Source: Thermoleophilaceae bacterium
Lineage (GTDB): Bacteria > Actinomycetota > Thermoleophilia > Solirubrobacterales > JACPNS01
Reading direction: 5' to 3'
Length of the DNA: 11,143 bases
NCBI GenBank assembly: GCA_016463365.1
Contig: JAEMRJ010000074.1
Location: forward strand, 1 to 11,143
This document shows positions 1-7,297 of this stretch, one piece after another. The translations under genes and the position numbers were made by a program. Position 1 is the first letter of the stretch; each line of letters opens with the position of its first letter. The notes under the pieces are model-generated. The model was given only the letters and a program-made list of their open reading frames with translations. It had not been told where the DNA came from and made no database searches.

Positions 1-16
1 GCGGAAAGTTGCTCAT
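1..16 (-). CDS. Start of a truncated leftward gene, function unknown
   Basis: Only the first five codons (Met-Ser-Asn-Phe-Pro) lie in the window; the rest runs off the left edge. The start is credible because a perfect AGGAGG Shine-Dalgarno sequence lies on the minus strand at 25-30, 8 nt before the ATG. Nothing can be said about function. The gene is divergent from the amidase, separated by about 153 bp. Confidence 0.6.
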
Positions 17-169
17 CAGATGATCCTCCTGGGCGGTGTTGTCGAACTTGTGAAGTTGCTCTTCTGTCGATTCTCGCGCGGTGCGCGCGATCCTTCCGGC
101 GCATTCTTCCCGACAACTCATGGTGCGTGTCGCACGCCAACCGCATAAAGTCCAGAGCGGTCAACGGCC
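17..169. other. Divergent intergenic region
   Basis: This 153 bp gap separates the left-edge gene from the amidase. Besides the AGGAGG site it holds a small GC hairpin (TCGCGC at 74-79, GCGCGA at 85-90, 5-nt loop) and a possible plus-strand -10 box TAAAGT at 146-151. That box would give the amidase mRNA a leader of roughly 10-12 nt. No convincing -35 element or operator is visible. Confidence 0.35.
25..30 (-). promoter_or_regulatory. Consensus ribosome binding site AGGAGG
   Basis: On the minus strand this hexamer matches the anti-Shine-Dalgarno complement perfectly and sits 8 nt from the ATG at 16-14. It is the main evidence for the truncated gene at the left edge. It also contrasts with most other genes here, which have weak or no Shine-Dalgarno sequences. 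Confidence 0.65.
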
Positions 170-1600
170 ATGGAAGAGCAGCAGACAGCCAACGCGCACG
201 GTCTCTCGGAGTCAATTTCCGATCAGGCGGCCCAGCTGCGCGCCCGCACTGTGACCTCGCGCGAGCTCACCGAGGCCGCGCTCGCTCGCGCCCACGCCAC
301 CCAGCCGACGCTCAACGCCTTCAAGCTGATTCTGGACAAAGAGGCGCTGGACGCTGCGGACGAAGCCGATCGCAGAATCGCCGCAGGCGAATCGACGCCG
401 CTGCTTGGCGTGCCGACCGCGGTCAAGGACGACACGGATCTCGCCGGTCATCCGACGGCATTCGGTTGTCCGGGAGCATTCCCCCCGGCCGCAGAAGACG
501 CCGCGATCGTCAAATTCTTGCGCCGCGACGGCGCCGTGATCATCGGCAAGACGAACTCACCAGAGCTGGGGCAGTCATCGGTCACGTCGGGCCCCGGCTT
601 CGGAACAACGCGCAACCCCTGGAATCTCGACCACACGCCCGGTGGATCCTCCGGGGGCGCCGCCGCAGCCGTCGCCGCCGGCGTTGTCGCAGCGGCCGTC
701 GGGTCGGACGGCGCCGGCTCCGTTCGCATTCCTGCAAGTTGGAGCAACCTGGTCGGCATCAAGCCCACCCGTGGCCGCGTTTCCAGCTGGCCCGAGCCGG
801 AGGCCTTCAACGGAATCACGGCAATCGGACCGCTCGCGCGTTCGGTTGAAGACGCTGCGACGCTGCTCGACGCACTGACCGGCAATGACCCGCGCGAAAT
901 CCACCACCTTCCCGCCCCGGAGCGCAGTTTCGCCAGCAATGCGCAGGACGATCCCGGCCGTCTGCGGATCGCCGTCTCGTTCAAGATTCCCTTCAGCGGC
1001 GTTCCGGCCAGGCTCGACCCGCGCGTGCGCAGGCAGGTCTACGGCGTCGCCGAGACGCTCGCCGCGCTGGGCCACGACGTCGTCGAGCGGGACCTGACCC
1101 ACTCGAACGTCGGCCTGAGTTTTCTGCCACGCTCGCTCGCCGGCGTCGCTGAGTGGGCCGCGCGTACACCGGACCAGTCGCTGCTCGATCACCGCACCCG
1201 CGAGAACGTCCGCATCGGCCGACTGATGGGCGGACCGGCGCTGCGCTTTGCCCGCGGCTGGGAAGCAGTGGTGCGCCGACGCACCGGGCGGATCTTCCGC
1301 GACTTCGATGTCGTGGTCGCGCCGACCACAGCAAGGCCGCCGCTCACCGCCAATGCCCTCGATGGCCTGAGCAGCTGGGCGACCGACCGCCTCTACGTCG
1401 GAGCCTGCCCCTACGCCTGGCCCTGGAACGTGACCGGTTGGCCCGGCATCAGCGTGCCCGCAGGCTTCATCGACGGTCTGCCCGTCGGCGCGCAGCTGCT
1501 CGGACAGGCCCGCAGCGAAGCGCGCCTGATCGCGCTGGCCGCCCAGCTCGAGCGCGAGCTCCGCTGGGACCAGCAGCGCCCACCCGGCTTCGGCGCCTAG
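170..1600 (+). CDS. Amidase-signature family hydrolase
   Basis: This 476-residue cytoplasmic enzyme should hydrolyse an amide (C-N) bond using the Ser-cisSer-Lys triad of the amidase-signature family. The triad is visible: Lys86 in AVKDD, cis-Ser160 in GGSSGG and nucleophile Ser184 in AGSVRIPAS. The Ser-Ser spacing of 24 matches the family (for example FAAH 217/241). The structural motif GIKPTRG follows at about 196-202. The C-terminal GWPGISVP...GLPVGAQLLG segment (about 422-445) is also typical, and the length is normal. No gatB or gatC is adjacent, so a stand-alone amidase is more likely than the GatA subunit of Glu-tRNA amidotransferase; the substrate cannot be read from sequence. ATG 170 is the first in-frame start and has no clear Shine-Dalgarno sequence. 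Its TAG stop overlaps the stop of the convergent DUF5718 gene. Confidence 0.93.
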   Translation: MEEQQTANAHGLSESISDQAAQLRARTVTSRELTEAALARAHATQPTLNAFKLILDKEALDAADEADRRIAAGESTPLLGVPTAVKDDTDLAGHPTAFGCPGAFPPAAEDAAIVKFLRRDGAVIIGKTNSPELGQSSVTSGPGFGTTRNPWNLDHTPGGSSGGAAAAVAAGVVAAAVGSDGAGSVRIPASWSNLVGIKPTRGRVSSWPEPEAFNGITAIGPLARSVEDAATLLDALTGNDPREIHHLPAPERSFASNAQDDPGRLRIAVSFKIPFSGVPARLDPRVRRQVYGVAETLAALGHDVVERDLTHSNVGLSFLPRSLAGVAEWAARTPDQSLLDHRTRENVRIGRLMGGPALRFARGWEAVVRRRTGRIFRDFDVVVAPTTARPPLTANALDGLSSWATDRLYVGACPYAWPWNVTGWPGISVPAGFIDGLPVGAQLLGQARSEARLIALAAQLERELRWDQQRPPGFGA

Positions 1601-2454
1601 GCCGCCAGCACGGTCTGCACAAGCACCGACGCGCTTTTCAGCGAATCCTCGAAGTGCTCTCGAACCGCCGTCGCCACGGACGCCGCATCGTTGATGCGAC
1701 TGTCGTAGACGATCACGATCGCCTCGTCGCCGACCCGTAGGAAGTTTTGTTCACCGAACTCGGTGTAGCGCGTGGCCCCGATCCCGATCAGCATGCGCCC
1801 GGGTGATCCGCAGGCTGCGAGGTAGCTCCCGACCGGCTCAAGTGGTGTGTCGCCGCCGGTCTGATTGTTCAGACGGTCGACCGTCCAGCTGAGAAGCGTT
1901 TCTCCGTAATAGGTGTAGCCGGGAAGTGGACTGTCGACTCCGTATGCGTGAGTCCGGCCGCCCCTGCGCAGGAAGCAGGCGATGCGCAGGGCGGAGGTCG
2001 CGCCGTCGAAGTCGATTTCGCTCACCGCGAATGCGCGCTCGGCCACGCCCTTGGAGGCCGGCCCCCAGTTCTTCTTTTCGCTGAGCTTGACGGCCCCCTC
2101 GCGGCGGATCGAGCAGTCGTTGAAGGCTGCGATCGCACGCGGGCGAAGGCCGACCGGCTCGCCCGAGATGTTGTATTCGATTTCGCAGAGGACTCCGGCC
2201 TCGGGCTCAATCTGGAGCTTCGGCGTTGCGCCGTCCGGCGGCATCTTGAGCGTGTCCGAGGAGAGCGGAAACACGCCGAGAAATCCGGCGTCGCCCGGCA
2301 GGTAATACGGGAAGATCCCTTTTGGTGCCTCGGCCGGGGTGGACACCTCAGCAAAGTCGGCGTCCTCGCCGGCCTGTTCCAGGTGCCCGGCAAAGTTTCC
2401 CGCCACGCCCAGACCGAAGCAGTCAGTGAGGCTCTGAACGGGTAGGTCGATCAT
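1597..2454 (-). CDS. DUF5718 family protein, probably FAH-fold
   Basis: This 285-residue soluble protein resembles, from memory, the DUF5718 family, which has no established function. Motifs recall the fumarylacetoacetate hydrolase fold: GNFAGH at 19-24 (compare NYxxH), Glu83-Pro-Glu85 (compare the metal-binding E-x-E), FNDCSIR with Asp113 (compare NDxSxR), KNWGPAS at 128-134 (compare the catalytic-lysine KSFGTTxS segment) and FLRVGD at 238-243 (compare FLxxGD). If that holds, it binds a divalent metal and may hydrolyse or decarboxylate a 1,3-diketo acid-like substrate; this is inference. No signal peptide or membrane helix is visible. It starts 14 bp behind the PH-domain gene, with GAAGG just before the ATG as a weak ribosome binding site, so the two are probably co-transcribed. 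Its TAG stop overlaps the amidase stop in a shared CTAG. Confidence 0.85.
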   Translation of the reverse strand: MIDLPVQSLTDCFGLGVAGNFAGHLEQAGEDADFAEVSTPAEAPKGIFPYYLPGDAGFLGVFPLSSDTLKMPPDGATPKLQIEPEAGVLCEIEYNISGEPVGLRPRAIAAFNDCSIRREGAVKLSEKKNWGPASKGVAERAFAVSEIDFDGATSALRIACFLRRGGRTHAYGVDSPLPGYTYYGETLLSWTVDRLNNQTGGDTPLEPVGSYLAACGSPGRMLIGIGATRYTEFGEQNFLRVGDEAIVIVYDSRINDAASVATAVREHFEDSLKSASVLVQTVLAA

Positions 2455-2468
2455 CGCCTTCGGGCGAC

Positions 2469-2951
2469 TCAGAGGCCCTGCTCGGACGCCGGGGATGAGG
2501 GTGAATTGCGCTTGGCCCGGTCGACCGCAGCGACGATCTCTTCGGGATTTGCGATTCCTCGGAAGGTGAAGGATGCGTCGTCGGTGCCGGCCGTGTCAAA
2601 ATCGACCTTTCCGACTCGCATCACGCGCTCAAGCGGTCCCTGGGATGTGTTCACATTCTGCACGCGATTGATGTCGGTCTGCTGAACGCGCTTGGAAATC
2701 AGCCCGGTGCGGATGCGCAGGCGCTCGTTGGTGATCGTGTACACGGTCGCCACGCGCAGGATGAAGCCGACGAAGATCGTGCCGGCGACCAGAAGTCCGA
2801 AGACGAGGACTGCATAGACCTGCGACCACGCGAACCACAGAACCGCTGCGATCACAAGATCCGCCGCGATGTTCTTGACATAGAACGACAGCACGCCGCG
2901 CCACGAAGGGTGGCCTTCAAAGACAATTGTTTCGCCTGAATGCAGATCCAT
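2469..2951 (-). CDS. Membrane protein with bacterial PH domain (YdbS/DUF304-like)
   Basis: This 160-residue protein opens with [15 protein letters not shown] (3-17), typical of bacterial PH-domain membrane proteins. Two adjoining hydrophobic helices follow (about 27-42 and 45-66). A cytoplasmic bPH2-type beta domain spans about 70-145, with [16 protein letters not shown] (71-86), [11 protein letters not shown] (91-101) and a C-terminal helix ([13 protein letters not shown]). The fold is known; the biological role of the family is poorly defined, and a membrane-associated binding role is the usual guess. The last 13 residues are Ser/Pro-rich and probably disordered. It is the first gene of a likely two-gene leftward operon with DUF5718. 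The start has no Shine-Dalgarno sequence, but TACGCT lies exactly 7 nt upstream, which fits a leaderless message. Confidence 0.88.
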   Translation of the reverse strand: MDLHSGETIVFEGHPSWRGVLSFYVKNIAADLVIAAVLWFAWSQVYAVLVFGLLVAGTIFVGFILRVATVYTITNERLRIRTGLISKRVQQTDINRVQNVNTSQGPLERVMRVGKVDFDTAGTDDASFTFRGIANPEEIVAAVDRAKRNSPSSPASEQGL

Positions 2952-2958
2952 GGCGGCC

Positions 2959-2991
2959 AGCGTATCTGCATCGCAGGCGATATCCAGTCAA
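2959..2991 (-). promoter_or_regulatory. Putative leaderless promoter of the PH-domain/DUF5718 operon
   Basis: On the minus strand a TACGCT box (2959-2964) matches the actinobacterial -10 pattern TA-N3-T and lies 7 nt before the ATG, so transcription would begin at or next to the start codon. A good -35-like TTGACT occupies 2986-2991, but 21 nt from that box, which is long. An alternative -10, CAGATA at 2963-2968, has ideal 17-nt spacing but poor sequence. Either way the 5' leader would be very short. Confidence 0.4.
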
Positions 2992-3024
2992 GTGTGCGGA
3001 GCATTGCGCCGATCAGAACCGGAG

Positions 3025-4878
3025 ATGTTTCGCTCTGATGCCCCCGCCACCGCGGCCGTTGAACCGGACGCAAGAGCCGACTCGCGCTCGCTCAAGCACG
3101 AGGCCGTGGCCCGTCGCCGGCTTGCACGGATGCTCGTGTTCGCGCTATCGGCGCTGACACTCACGATGACGGTGCGTGGGATTCTCCTGCGATTCGCGAC
3201 GCCCGAGGCCATAAAGGGCGACATCGTGGCTGCTGTCACGGTCGGTCCACTGCTGATCGTGGCCTTCTGGTTCTTGTTCAGCCGACGTATGAAGGCGTGT
3301 CAGGAGGCTGCCCGCGCCAGCGACCCGGCAGTCCGCGAACGTGCGATCTCCGCGGCTCTCGGGTTGCCGATGTTTGCCGCCCGCACCTACTACCTGATCT
3401 GGATTGCCGGAATGGTGCCGGTGATTTTTGTCGGATCGCTGGTTTCCGGCAGCGTCGCGGAATCGGCTTCTGCGGTCCTCACTGATGTCGTCGCATTCAT
3501 GATTGCCATGGGGATCGGAATCTTCACGTTCGTCGAAGCGCACGTACGGCCGGTGCTGCGCCACCTCTACGGCTCGTCCGGCTATGACATCGAGCGCAAG
3601 GTGCGTCATCGCATGGGCATACCGCTGCGCGTGACGATCGTGCTCACGTTGACAATGATCGCAACGACGCTGATGCTCAGCGGAAGCCTGATCTCAAGCA
3701 TCATCGGTGCCGGTGGTCCCGGGCGGAGCGACTCAGTGGAGCTGCTGATCCAGATCCCGGTGCTGGGGCTGCTGGTCGCCTCGGTCGCGTGGTCGATCAC
3801 GACGAGCCTTGGCGGCTCGATCAACGAACTCGGGCGGCAGATCGGAGCCGTCGCCGGTCGCGACCTGACGCGCCGCGGCGCCGCGACCACGACTGATGAG
3901 CTCGGCGAGCTGACAGCGGGCGTCGACCGCATGACAGTCGCGCACGCCGATCTGATCCGCGCGACGCGTGACGTCGCCAACGATCTGACGCTCAGCAGTG
4001 CGGCTGTGGCAGACAGCAGCGACCAGTCGGCGCGCGGGGTCGGTGAAATCGCGCACGCGATGCAGGACGTCGTCTCGGGCGCGCAGGTTCAGTTTGATCA
4101 GGTTGAGGCCGCGCGCACCGCTGCGCAGCACCTTGAGCAGGCCGCTGCGATCGCTTCATCTGAGGTGCTTGGCGCAGCGGAGGTTTCGGACGGCGCGCAC
4201 GAGCTTGCGGATGCCGGGGCAAAGAGTGCCCTCGACGCCCGCGAGGCGATGGACTCGATGTCGGAGCGAATCGGCGCGGCCAGCGAGGCAGTCGATCAGC
4301 TCGGCAACGACACCGCCAGCATCGGGCGGATCGTCGAGACGATTTCAGCGATCTCCAACCAGACCAACCTTTTGGCGCTCAACGCTGCAATCGAAGCGGC
4401 TCGCGCCGGCGACCAGGGACGCGGCTTCGCCGTCGTCGCAGAAGAGATCCGCATGCTTGCGACCCAGTCGAGTGAGGCCACAGCAGAGATCTCCGCCCTG
4501 ATTCGAGGGATCGAGCAGACCGTCACCCACACCGTTCGCGCGGTCGGCGACGGCAAGGCAGAAGTGGCCCGAAGCGCTCGCGTGGTCGACTCTGCGGGAG
4601 AGCGTTTCCAAGAAATCGCGAGCCTGCTCGGCGAGATCGGCAGGCACGTGAATGCCGTCCAGAGCCGCGCCGGCGATGTGACCGGCTCGACCCAGTCGGT
4701 CGGAGACGCGATCGACCGCATCCTTGAAGTGACCGAGACGTTGGCGTCGCTGGCCGAGCAGACCTCGGCGAGCACACAAGAGGCCTCGGCCTCCTCGGAA
4801 GAGATCACCAGCTCTGCCGAAAGCCTGCGCATCACTGCGCGCGATCTGGAAGCACAGATCGCCGTCTTCAAAGTCTGA
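3025..4878 (+). CDS. Methyl-accepting chemotaxis protein with six-helix membrane domain
   Basis: This transducer should relay a signal to CheA/CheW. Numbered from the ATG at 3025 (617 aa), it has about six hydrophobic helices (near 37-57, 66-86, 120-140, 153-170, 200-227, 240-263) joined by short loops. A HAMP-like segment follows (about 260-312, containing [16 protein letters not shown]), then a long coiled-coil signalling domain. The hairpin tip is unmistakable: [17 protein letters not shown] (446-462) followed by [15 protein letters not shown] (465-479). No CheR/CheB pentapeptide is seen at the C-terminus, which ends AVFKV. The frame is open back to ATG 2950, but that start would overlap the divergent PH-gene ATG, and residues encoded by 2950-3024 look non-coding. 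GTG 2992 and TTG 3004 are also possible. GGAG abuts ATG 3025 with no spacing, so the start is uncertain. No che or flagellar gene is nearby. Confidence 0.92.
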   Translation: MFRSDAPATAAVEPDARADSRSLKHEAVARRRLARMLVFALSALTLTMTVRGILLRFATPEAIKGDIVAAVTVGPLLIVAFWFLFSRRMKACQEAARASDPAVRERAISAALGLPMFAARTYYLIWIAGMVPVIFVGSLVSGSVAESASAVLTDVVAFMIAMGIGIFTFVEAHVRPVLRHLYGSSGYDIERKVRHRMGIPLRVTIVLTLTMIATTLMLSGSLISSIIGAGGPGRSDSVELLIQIPVLGLLVASVAWSITTSLGGSINELGRQIGAVAGRDLTRRGAATTTDELGELTAGVDRMTVAHADLIRATRDVANDLTLSSAAVADSSDQSARGVGEIAHAMQDVVSGAQVQFDQVEAARTAAQHLEQAAAIASSEVLGAAEVSDGAHELADAGAKSALDAREAMDSMSERIGAASEAVDQLGNDTASIGRIVETISAISNQTNLLALNAAIEAARAGDQGRGFAVVAEEIRMLATQSSEATAEISALIRGIEQTVTHTVRAVGDGKAEVARSARVVDSAGERFQEIASLLGEIGRHVNAVQSRAGDVTGSTQSVGDAIDRILEVTETLASLAEQTSASTQEASASSEEITSSAESLRITARDLEAQIAVFKV

Positions 4879-4922
4879 GGATCCGCAGGAGCAGAGCACC
4901 GCCCGGCGATCGCTCGTCCAGG

Positions 4923-4953
4923 GGAGACGCACGCTTCAACTTGTACCGTCTCC
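4923..4953. repeat. Inverted repeat GGAGACG/CGTCTCC before fadH
   Basis: Perfect 7-bp arms lie at 4923-4929 and 4947-4953, separated by 17 nt, and the right arm ends 3 nt before the fadH ATG. The right arm overlaps the candidate -10 box TACCGT (4944-4949). A dimeric regulator bound here would therefore block transcription. It could equally be a chance repeat. Confidence 0.4.
4944..4949 (+). promoter_or_regulatory. Putative -10 box TACCGT for a leaderless fadH mRNA
   Basis: The hexamer fits TA-N3-T and lies exactly 7 nt before the fadH ATG at 4957, a start fixed independently by homology. No Shine-Dalgarno sequence stands at normal distance; the purine-rich GGGGAG at 4921-4926 is about 30 nt away. 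No clear -35 element is visible. Confidence 0.4.
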
Positions 4954-4956
4954 ACC

Positions 4957-6984
4957 ATGAACGAATACCCCCACCTCCTTGAACCTCTGGATTTTGGCCA
5001 CACGAAGCTGCGCAACCGCGTGCTCATGGGCTCCATGCACGTAAAACTCGAGGACCGCGCAGCCGACATCAAGAAACTCGCGGCGTACTTCGCCGCGCGC
5101 GCCCGCGGCGGCGCAGGGCTGATGGTCACCGGCGGCTACGCGCCCAACCGTCGCGGTTGGCTGCTGCCGTTCGCCGGCGAAATGGTCTCGGGTCGCGATG
5201 CGAAGAGGCACAAGGAAGTCACCGGCGCCGTTCACGCCGAAGACGGAAAAATCGCCTTGCAGATCCTCCACGCCGGCCGCTACTCGTACCACCCGTTTTC
5301 GCTCAGCGCGTCGGCCAGCAAATCACCGATCACGCCGTTCTCGGCCAAGGCGATGAGCGCCCGCACCGTTGAGAAGACCGTGCAGGATTTCGCGGACGCC
5401 GCGGTGCTTGCGCGCGCCGCCGGCTACGACGCGGTCGAGATCATGGGTTCCGAGGGATACCTGATCAATCAGTTTCTTGCACCGCGCACCAACAAACGCG
5501 ACGACGACTGGGGCGGCACGCCGGAGAAGCGCCGCCGCTTCCCGACCGAGATCATCAAGGCGGTTCGTGAAAAGGTCGGCGAAGACTTTCTGGTGATCTA
5601 CCGGATCTCGGCGCTGGACCTAGTGGATGAGGGCCAGACAATCGACGAGATCCTCGCGCTCGCCGACGAGATCGAGCAGGCCGGCGCGTCGATGCTGACC
5701 ACCGGCATCGGCTGGCACGAAGCGCGCATCCCGACGATCGTCACCTCCGTGCCGCGCGCCGCCTTTGCCGAGCAGACGGCCACGATCCGAAAGGTCGTGG
5801 ACATCCCGGTCGTCGCCTCCAACCGCATCAACATGCCCGAACAGGCCGAAAAGCTGCTCGCCGAAGGCAAGGCAGACATGGTTCAGATGGCCCGCCCGTT
5901 CCTGGCCGACCCCGAGTGGGTCAACAAGGCCGCCGCCGGCCGGCCGGAGTTGATCAACACCTGCATCGCCTGCAATCAGGCTTGTCTTGACCACACCTTC
6001 AAGAACAAGCGCGCGACCTGCCTTGTCAACCCGCGCGCCGCCTACGAGACAGAACTGATCCTGGCTCCGGCGGGGGCGCCGCGTCGCATCGCTGTGGTGG
6101 GCGCGGGTCCGGCGGGCCTCGCCTGCTCGACGGGGCTCGCAGAACGCGGTCACGACGTCACCCTGTTCGAGGCCGCCGCAGAGATCGGCGGTCAGTTCAA
6201 CCTGGCCCGACGCATTCCCGGCAAGGAAGAGTTCGACGAGACGATCCGCTATTTCGATGCGCTGCTGACAGAGCACGGCGTCGAGCGTCGATTCAATGAG
6301 CGCGTGACCGTCGATGTGATCAAGAATGAGGCGTTCGACTCGGTCGTCGTCGCCACCGGCGTCGAGGGCCGCACGCCGCAGATTCCGGGCGTCGACCACC
6401 CGATGGTGCGTTCGTACACACAGGCCATCGAGGACCCCGCAGGCAACGGCAAGAATGTCGTCGTGATCGGCGCTGGCGGGATCGGCTTCGACGTCTCGGA
6501 GCTGCTCACCAACGAAGAATCCCCGACGCTTGATCTCGCTGCCTGGAAACAGGAGTGGGGCGTCGCACCCGAGCAGGAGACGCGAGGCGGGATCGTCGAG
6601 CCCGACGTCCCGTCATCACCACGCAAAGTGGTGCTCCTGCAGCGCAAGGACGAATCGCTCGGCCGGGGCCTGGGCAAGACGAGCGGGTGGGTGCACCGCG
6701 CCGTGCTGCAGAAAAAGCAGGTCGAGATGGTCAAGGGCGCTCGCTACGACAAGATCGATGACGCAGGCCTCCATGTCAGCCTCGGCAAAGAGCATGAAGA
6801 GTCCCGCGTGATCGCGGCCGACACGATTGTGCTCTGCGCAGGTCAGGAGTCAGTGCGCGGCCTTTACGACGAGCTGATCGCAGCGGGCGTGGATGCGCAC
6901 CTGATCGGCGGCGCTGACGTCGCCGCAGAGGTCGATGCCAAGCGGGCGATCCGCCAGGGTACTGAGCTGGCTGCCCAGCTCTGA
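4957..6984 (+). CDS. fadH: 2,4-dienoyl-CoA reductase (NADPH)
   Basis: This enzyme reduces 2,4-dienoyl-CoA esters with NADPH so that polyunsaturated fatty acids can pass through beta-oxidation. At 675 residues it matches E. coli FadH (672), and similarity recalled from memory runs end to end. Residues 1-330 form the FMN TIM barrel, with KIALQILHAGRYSY (98-111). Tyr168 (EGYLIN) and His254 (GWHEARIPT) correspond to the E. coli catalytic pair Tyr166/His252. Cys336, Cys339, Cys343 and Cys355 give the 4Fe-4S ligand pattern with E. coli spacing. GAGPAG (382-387) starts the FAD Rossmann domain, and GAGGIG (505-510) the NADPH domain. The C-terminal HLIGGADVAAEVDAKRAI segment is also conserved. The start is fixed by its match to the E. 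coli N-terminus (YPxLxxPLD). Related old-yellow-enzyme reductases are the alternative but fit less well. It is probably monocistronic and converges with the alkyltransferase-like gene at 7 bp. Confidence 0.95.
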   Translation: MNEYPHLLEPLDFGHTKLRNRVLMGSMHVKLEDRAADIKKLAAYFAARARGGAGLMVTGGYAPNRRGWLLPFAGEMVSGRDAKRHKEVTGAVHAEDGKIALQILHAGRYSYHPFSLSASASKSPITPFSAKAMSARTVEKTVQDFADAAVLARAAGYDAVEIMGSEGYLINQFLAPRTNKRDDDWGGTPEKRRRFPTEIIKAVREKVGEDFLVIYRISALDLVDEGQTIDEILALADEIEQAGASMLTTGIGWHEARIPTIVTSVPRAAFAEQTATIRKVVDIPVVASNRINMPEQAEKLLAEGKADMVQMARPFLADPEWVNKAAAGRPELINTCIACNQACLDHTFKNKRATCLVNPRAAYETELILAPAGAPRRIAVVGAGPAGLACSTGLAERGHDVTLFEAAAEIGGQFNLARRIPGKEEFDETIRYFDALLTEHGVERRFNERVTVDVIKNEAFDSVVVATGVEGRTPQIPGVDHPMVRSYTQAIEDPAGNGKNVVVIGAGGIGFDVSELLTNEESPTLDLAAWKQEWGVAPEQETRGGIVEPDVPSSPRKVVLLQRKDESLGRGLGKTSGWVHRAVLQKKQVEMVKGARYDKIDDAGLHVSLGKEHEESRVIAADTIVLCAGQESVRGLYDELIAAGVDAHLIGGADVAAEVDAKRAIRQGTELAAQL

Positions 6985-6991
6985 GCGCGGG

Positions 6992-7297
6992 CTACGGATT
7001 GTTCACCCGCGCCGCCCGCATGTCCACGCGGACAAGCCCCGGCCTGAAAGCGACGTCTTCCTGGAGCAGCAGCTTGCGCTGACGGTCGCCCTGGGCGAGT
7101 GATCCGTCCGCGCGGACGACCCGCCACCACGGCAGGCCGGGCTTGACCACGGTTGCGAGCACCTTTCCGGCCAGGCGAGGTGCGCCCGGCGAAACGTCGC
7201 CGTAGGTGCTCACGTGTCCTTCGGGGATTCGCCTGATCGCAGCGAGTATCTGCTCAGTCCGCTCGTCAGGTGAGTCTGCGGCTAAATTAACTGTCAT
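6992..7297 (-). CDS. Alkyltransferase-like protein (MGMT family, no active-site Cys)
   Basis: This 101-residue protein is the DNA-binding domain of the O6-alkylguanine-DNA alkyltransferase family alone. IPEGHVSTYGDVS (24-36) matches the family's IPxGxVxTYGxVA helix region. The alkyl-acceptor motif PCHRV is replaced by Pro56-Trp57-Trp58-Arg59-Val60. With the nucleophilic Cys lost, it cannot remove the alkyl group; characterised alkyltransferase-like proteins instead bind O6-alkylguanine, bend and flip the base, and pass the lesion to nucleotide excision repair. The frame stays open upstream to 7396, but those 33 residues read as the antisense of the neighbour's signal peptide, so I chose the ATG at 7297-7295. 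Only a weak GAGAAA precedes it. That ATG overlaps the start codon of the divergent secreted-protein gene by two bases. Its stop lies 7 bp from the fadH stop. Confidence 0.88.
   Translation of the reverse strand: MTVNLAADSPDERTEQILAAIRRIPEGHVSTYGDVSPGAPRLAGKVLATVVKPGLPWWRVVRADGSLAQGDRQRKLLLQEDVAFRPGLVRVDMRAARVNNP
7283..7288 (+). promoter_or_regulatory. Putative -10 box TAAATT, leaderless start of the secreted protein
   Basis: TAAATT fits TA-N3-T and ends 7 nt before the ATG at 7296. It stands out as an A/T-rich patch (TAAATTAA) in G/C-rich DNA. There is no Shine-Dalgarno sequence. The box lies inside the first codons of the opposite-strand alkyltransferase-like gene. No good -35 is seen. Confidence 0.45.

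Larger units (their letters stand above)
4879..4956. other. Intergenic region between the chemoreceptor gene and fadH
   Basis: This 78 bp gap holds an 8-bp palindrome GCGATCGC (4906-4913) and the inverted repeat upstream of fadH described separately. I see no T-rich tract or strong hairpin that would act as an intrinsic terminator for the chemoreceptor gene. Confidence 0.5.

Noticed and set aside
74..90. GC hairpin TCGCGC/GCGCGA upstream of the amidase
   Set aside because: It is a 6-bp stem in very G/C-rich DNA with no T-tract, so chance is the simplest explanation.
127..849. Long Arg-rich reading frame overlapping the amidase
   Set aside because: It is a GC-driven shadow frame: low complexity, no motifs, and it overlaps a gene whose catalytic triad is clear.
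2950..3024. N-terminal extension of the chemoreceptor from ATG 2950
   Set aside because: It would overlap the divergent PH-gene start codon, and the extra 25 residues have no coding character. Unlike the 7295-7298 overlap, a later start is available.
4906..4913. GCGATCGC palindrome between the chemoreceptor gene and fadH
   Set aside because: It is a single copy and no repeat of it was noticed nearby. It resembles the cyanobacterial HIP1 core, but nothing else here suggests cyanobacteria.
4296..5129. Long leftward frame of 277 codons opposite the chemoreceptor and fadH starts
   Set aside because: It is antisense to two securely identified genes and crosses their intergenic gap; its Ser/Arg/Ala-rich composition is typical of an antisense shadow.
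5620..6399. Leftward 259-codon frame opposite fadH
   Set aside because: fadH on the other strand matches a characterised enzyme over its full length; the antisense frame has no recognisable motif.
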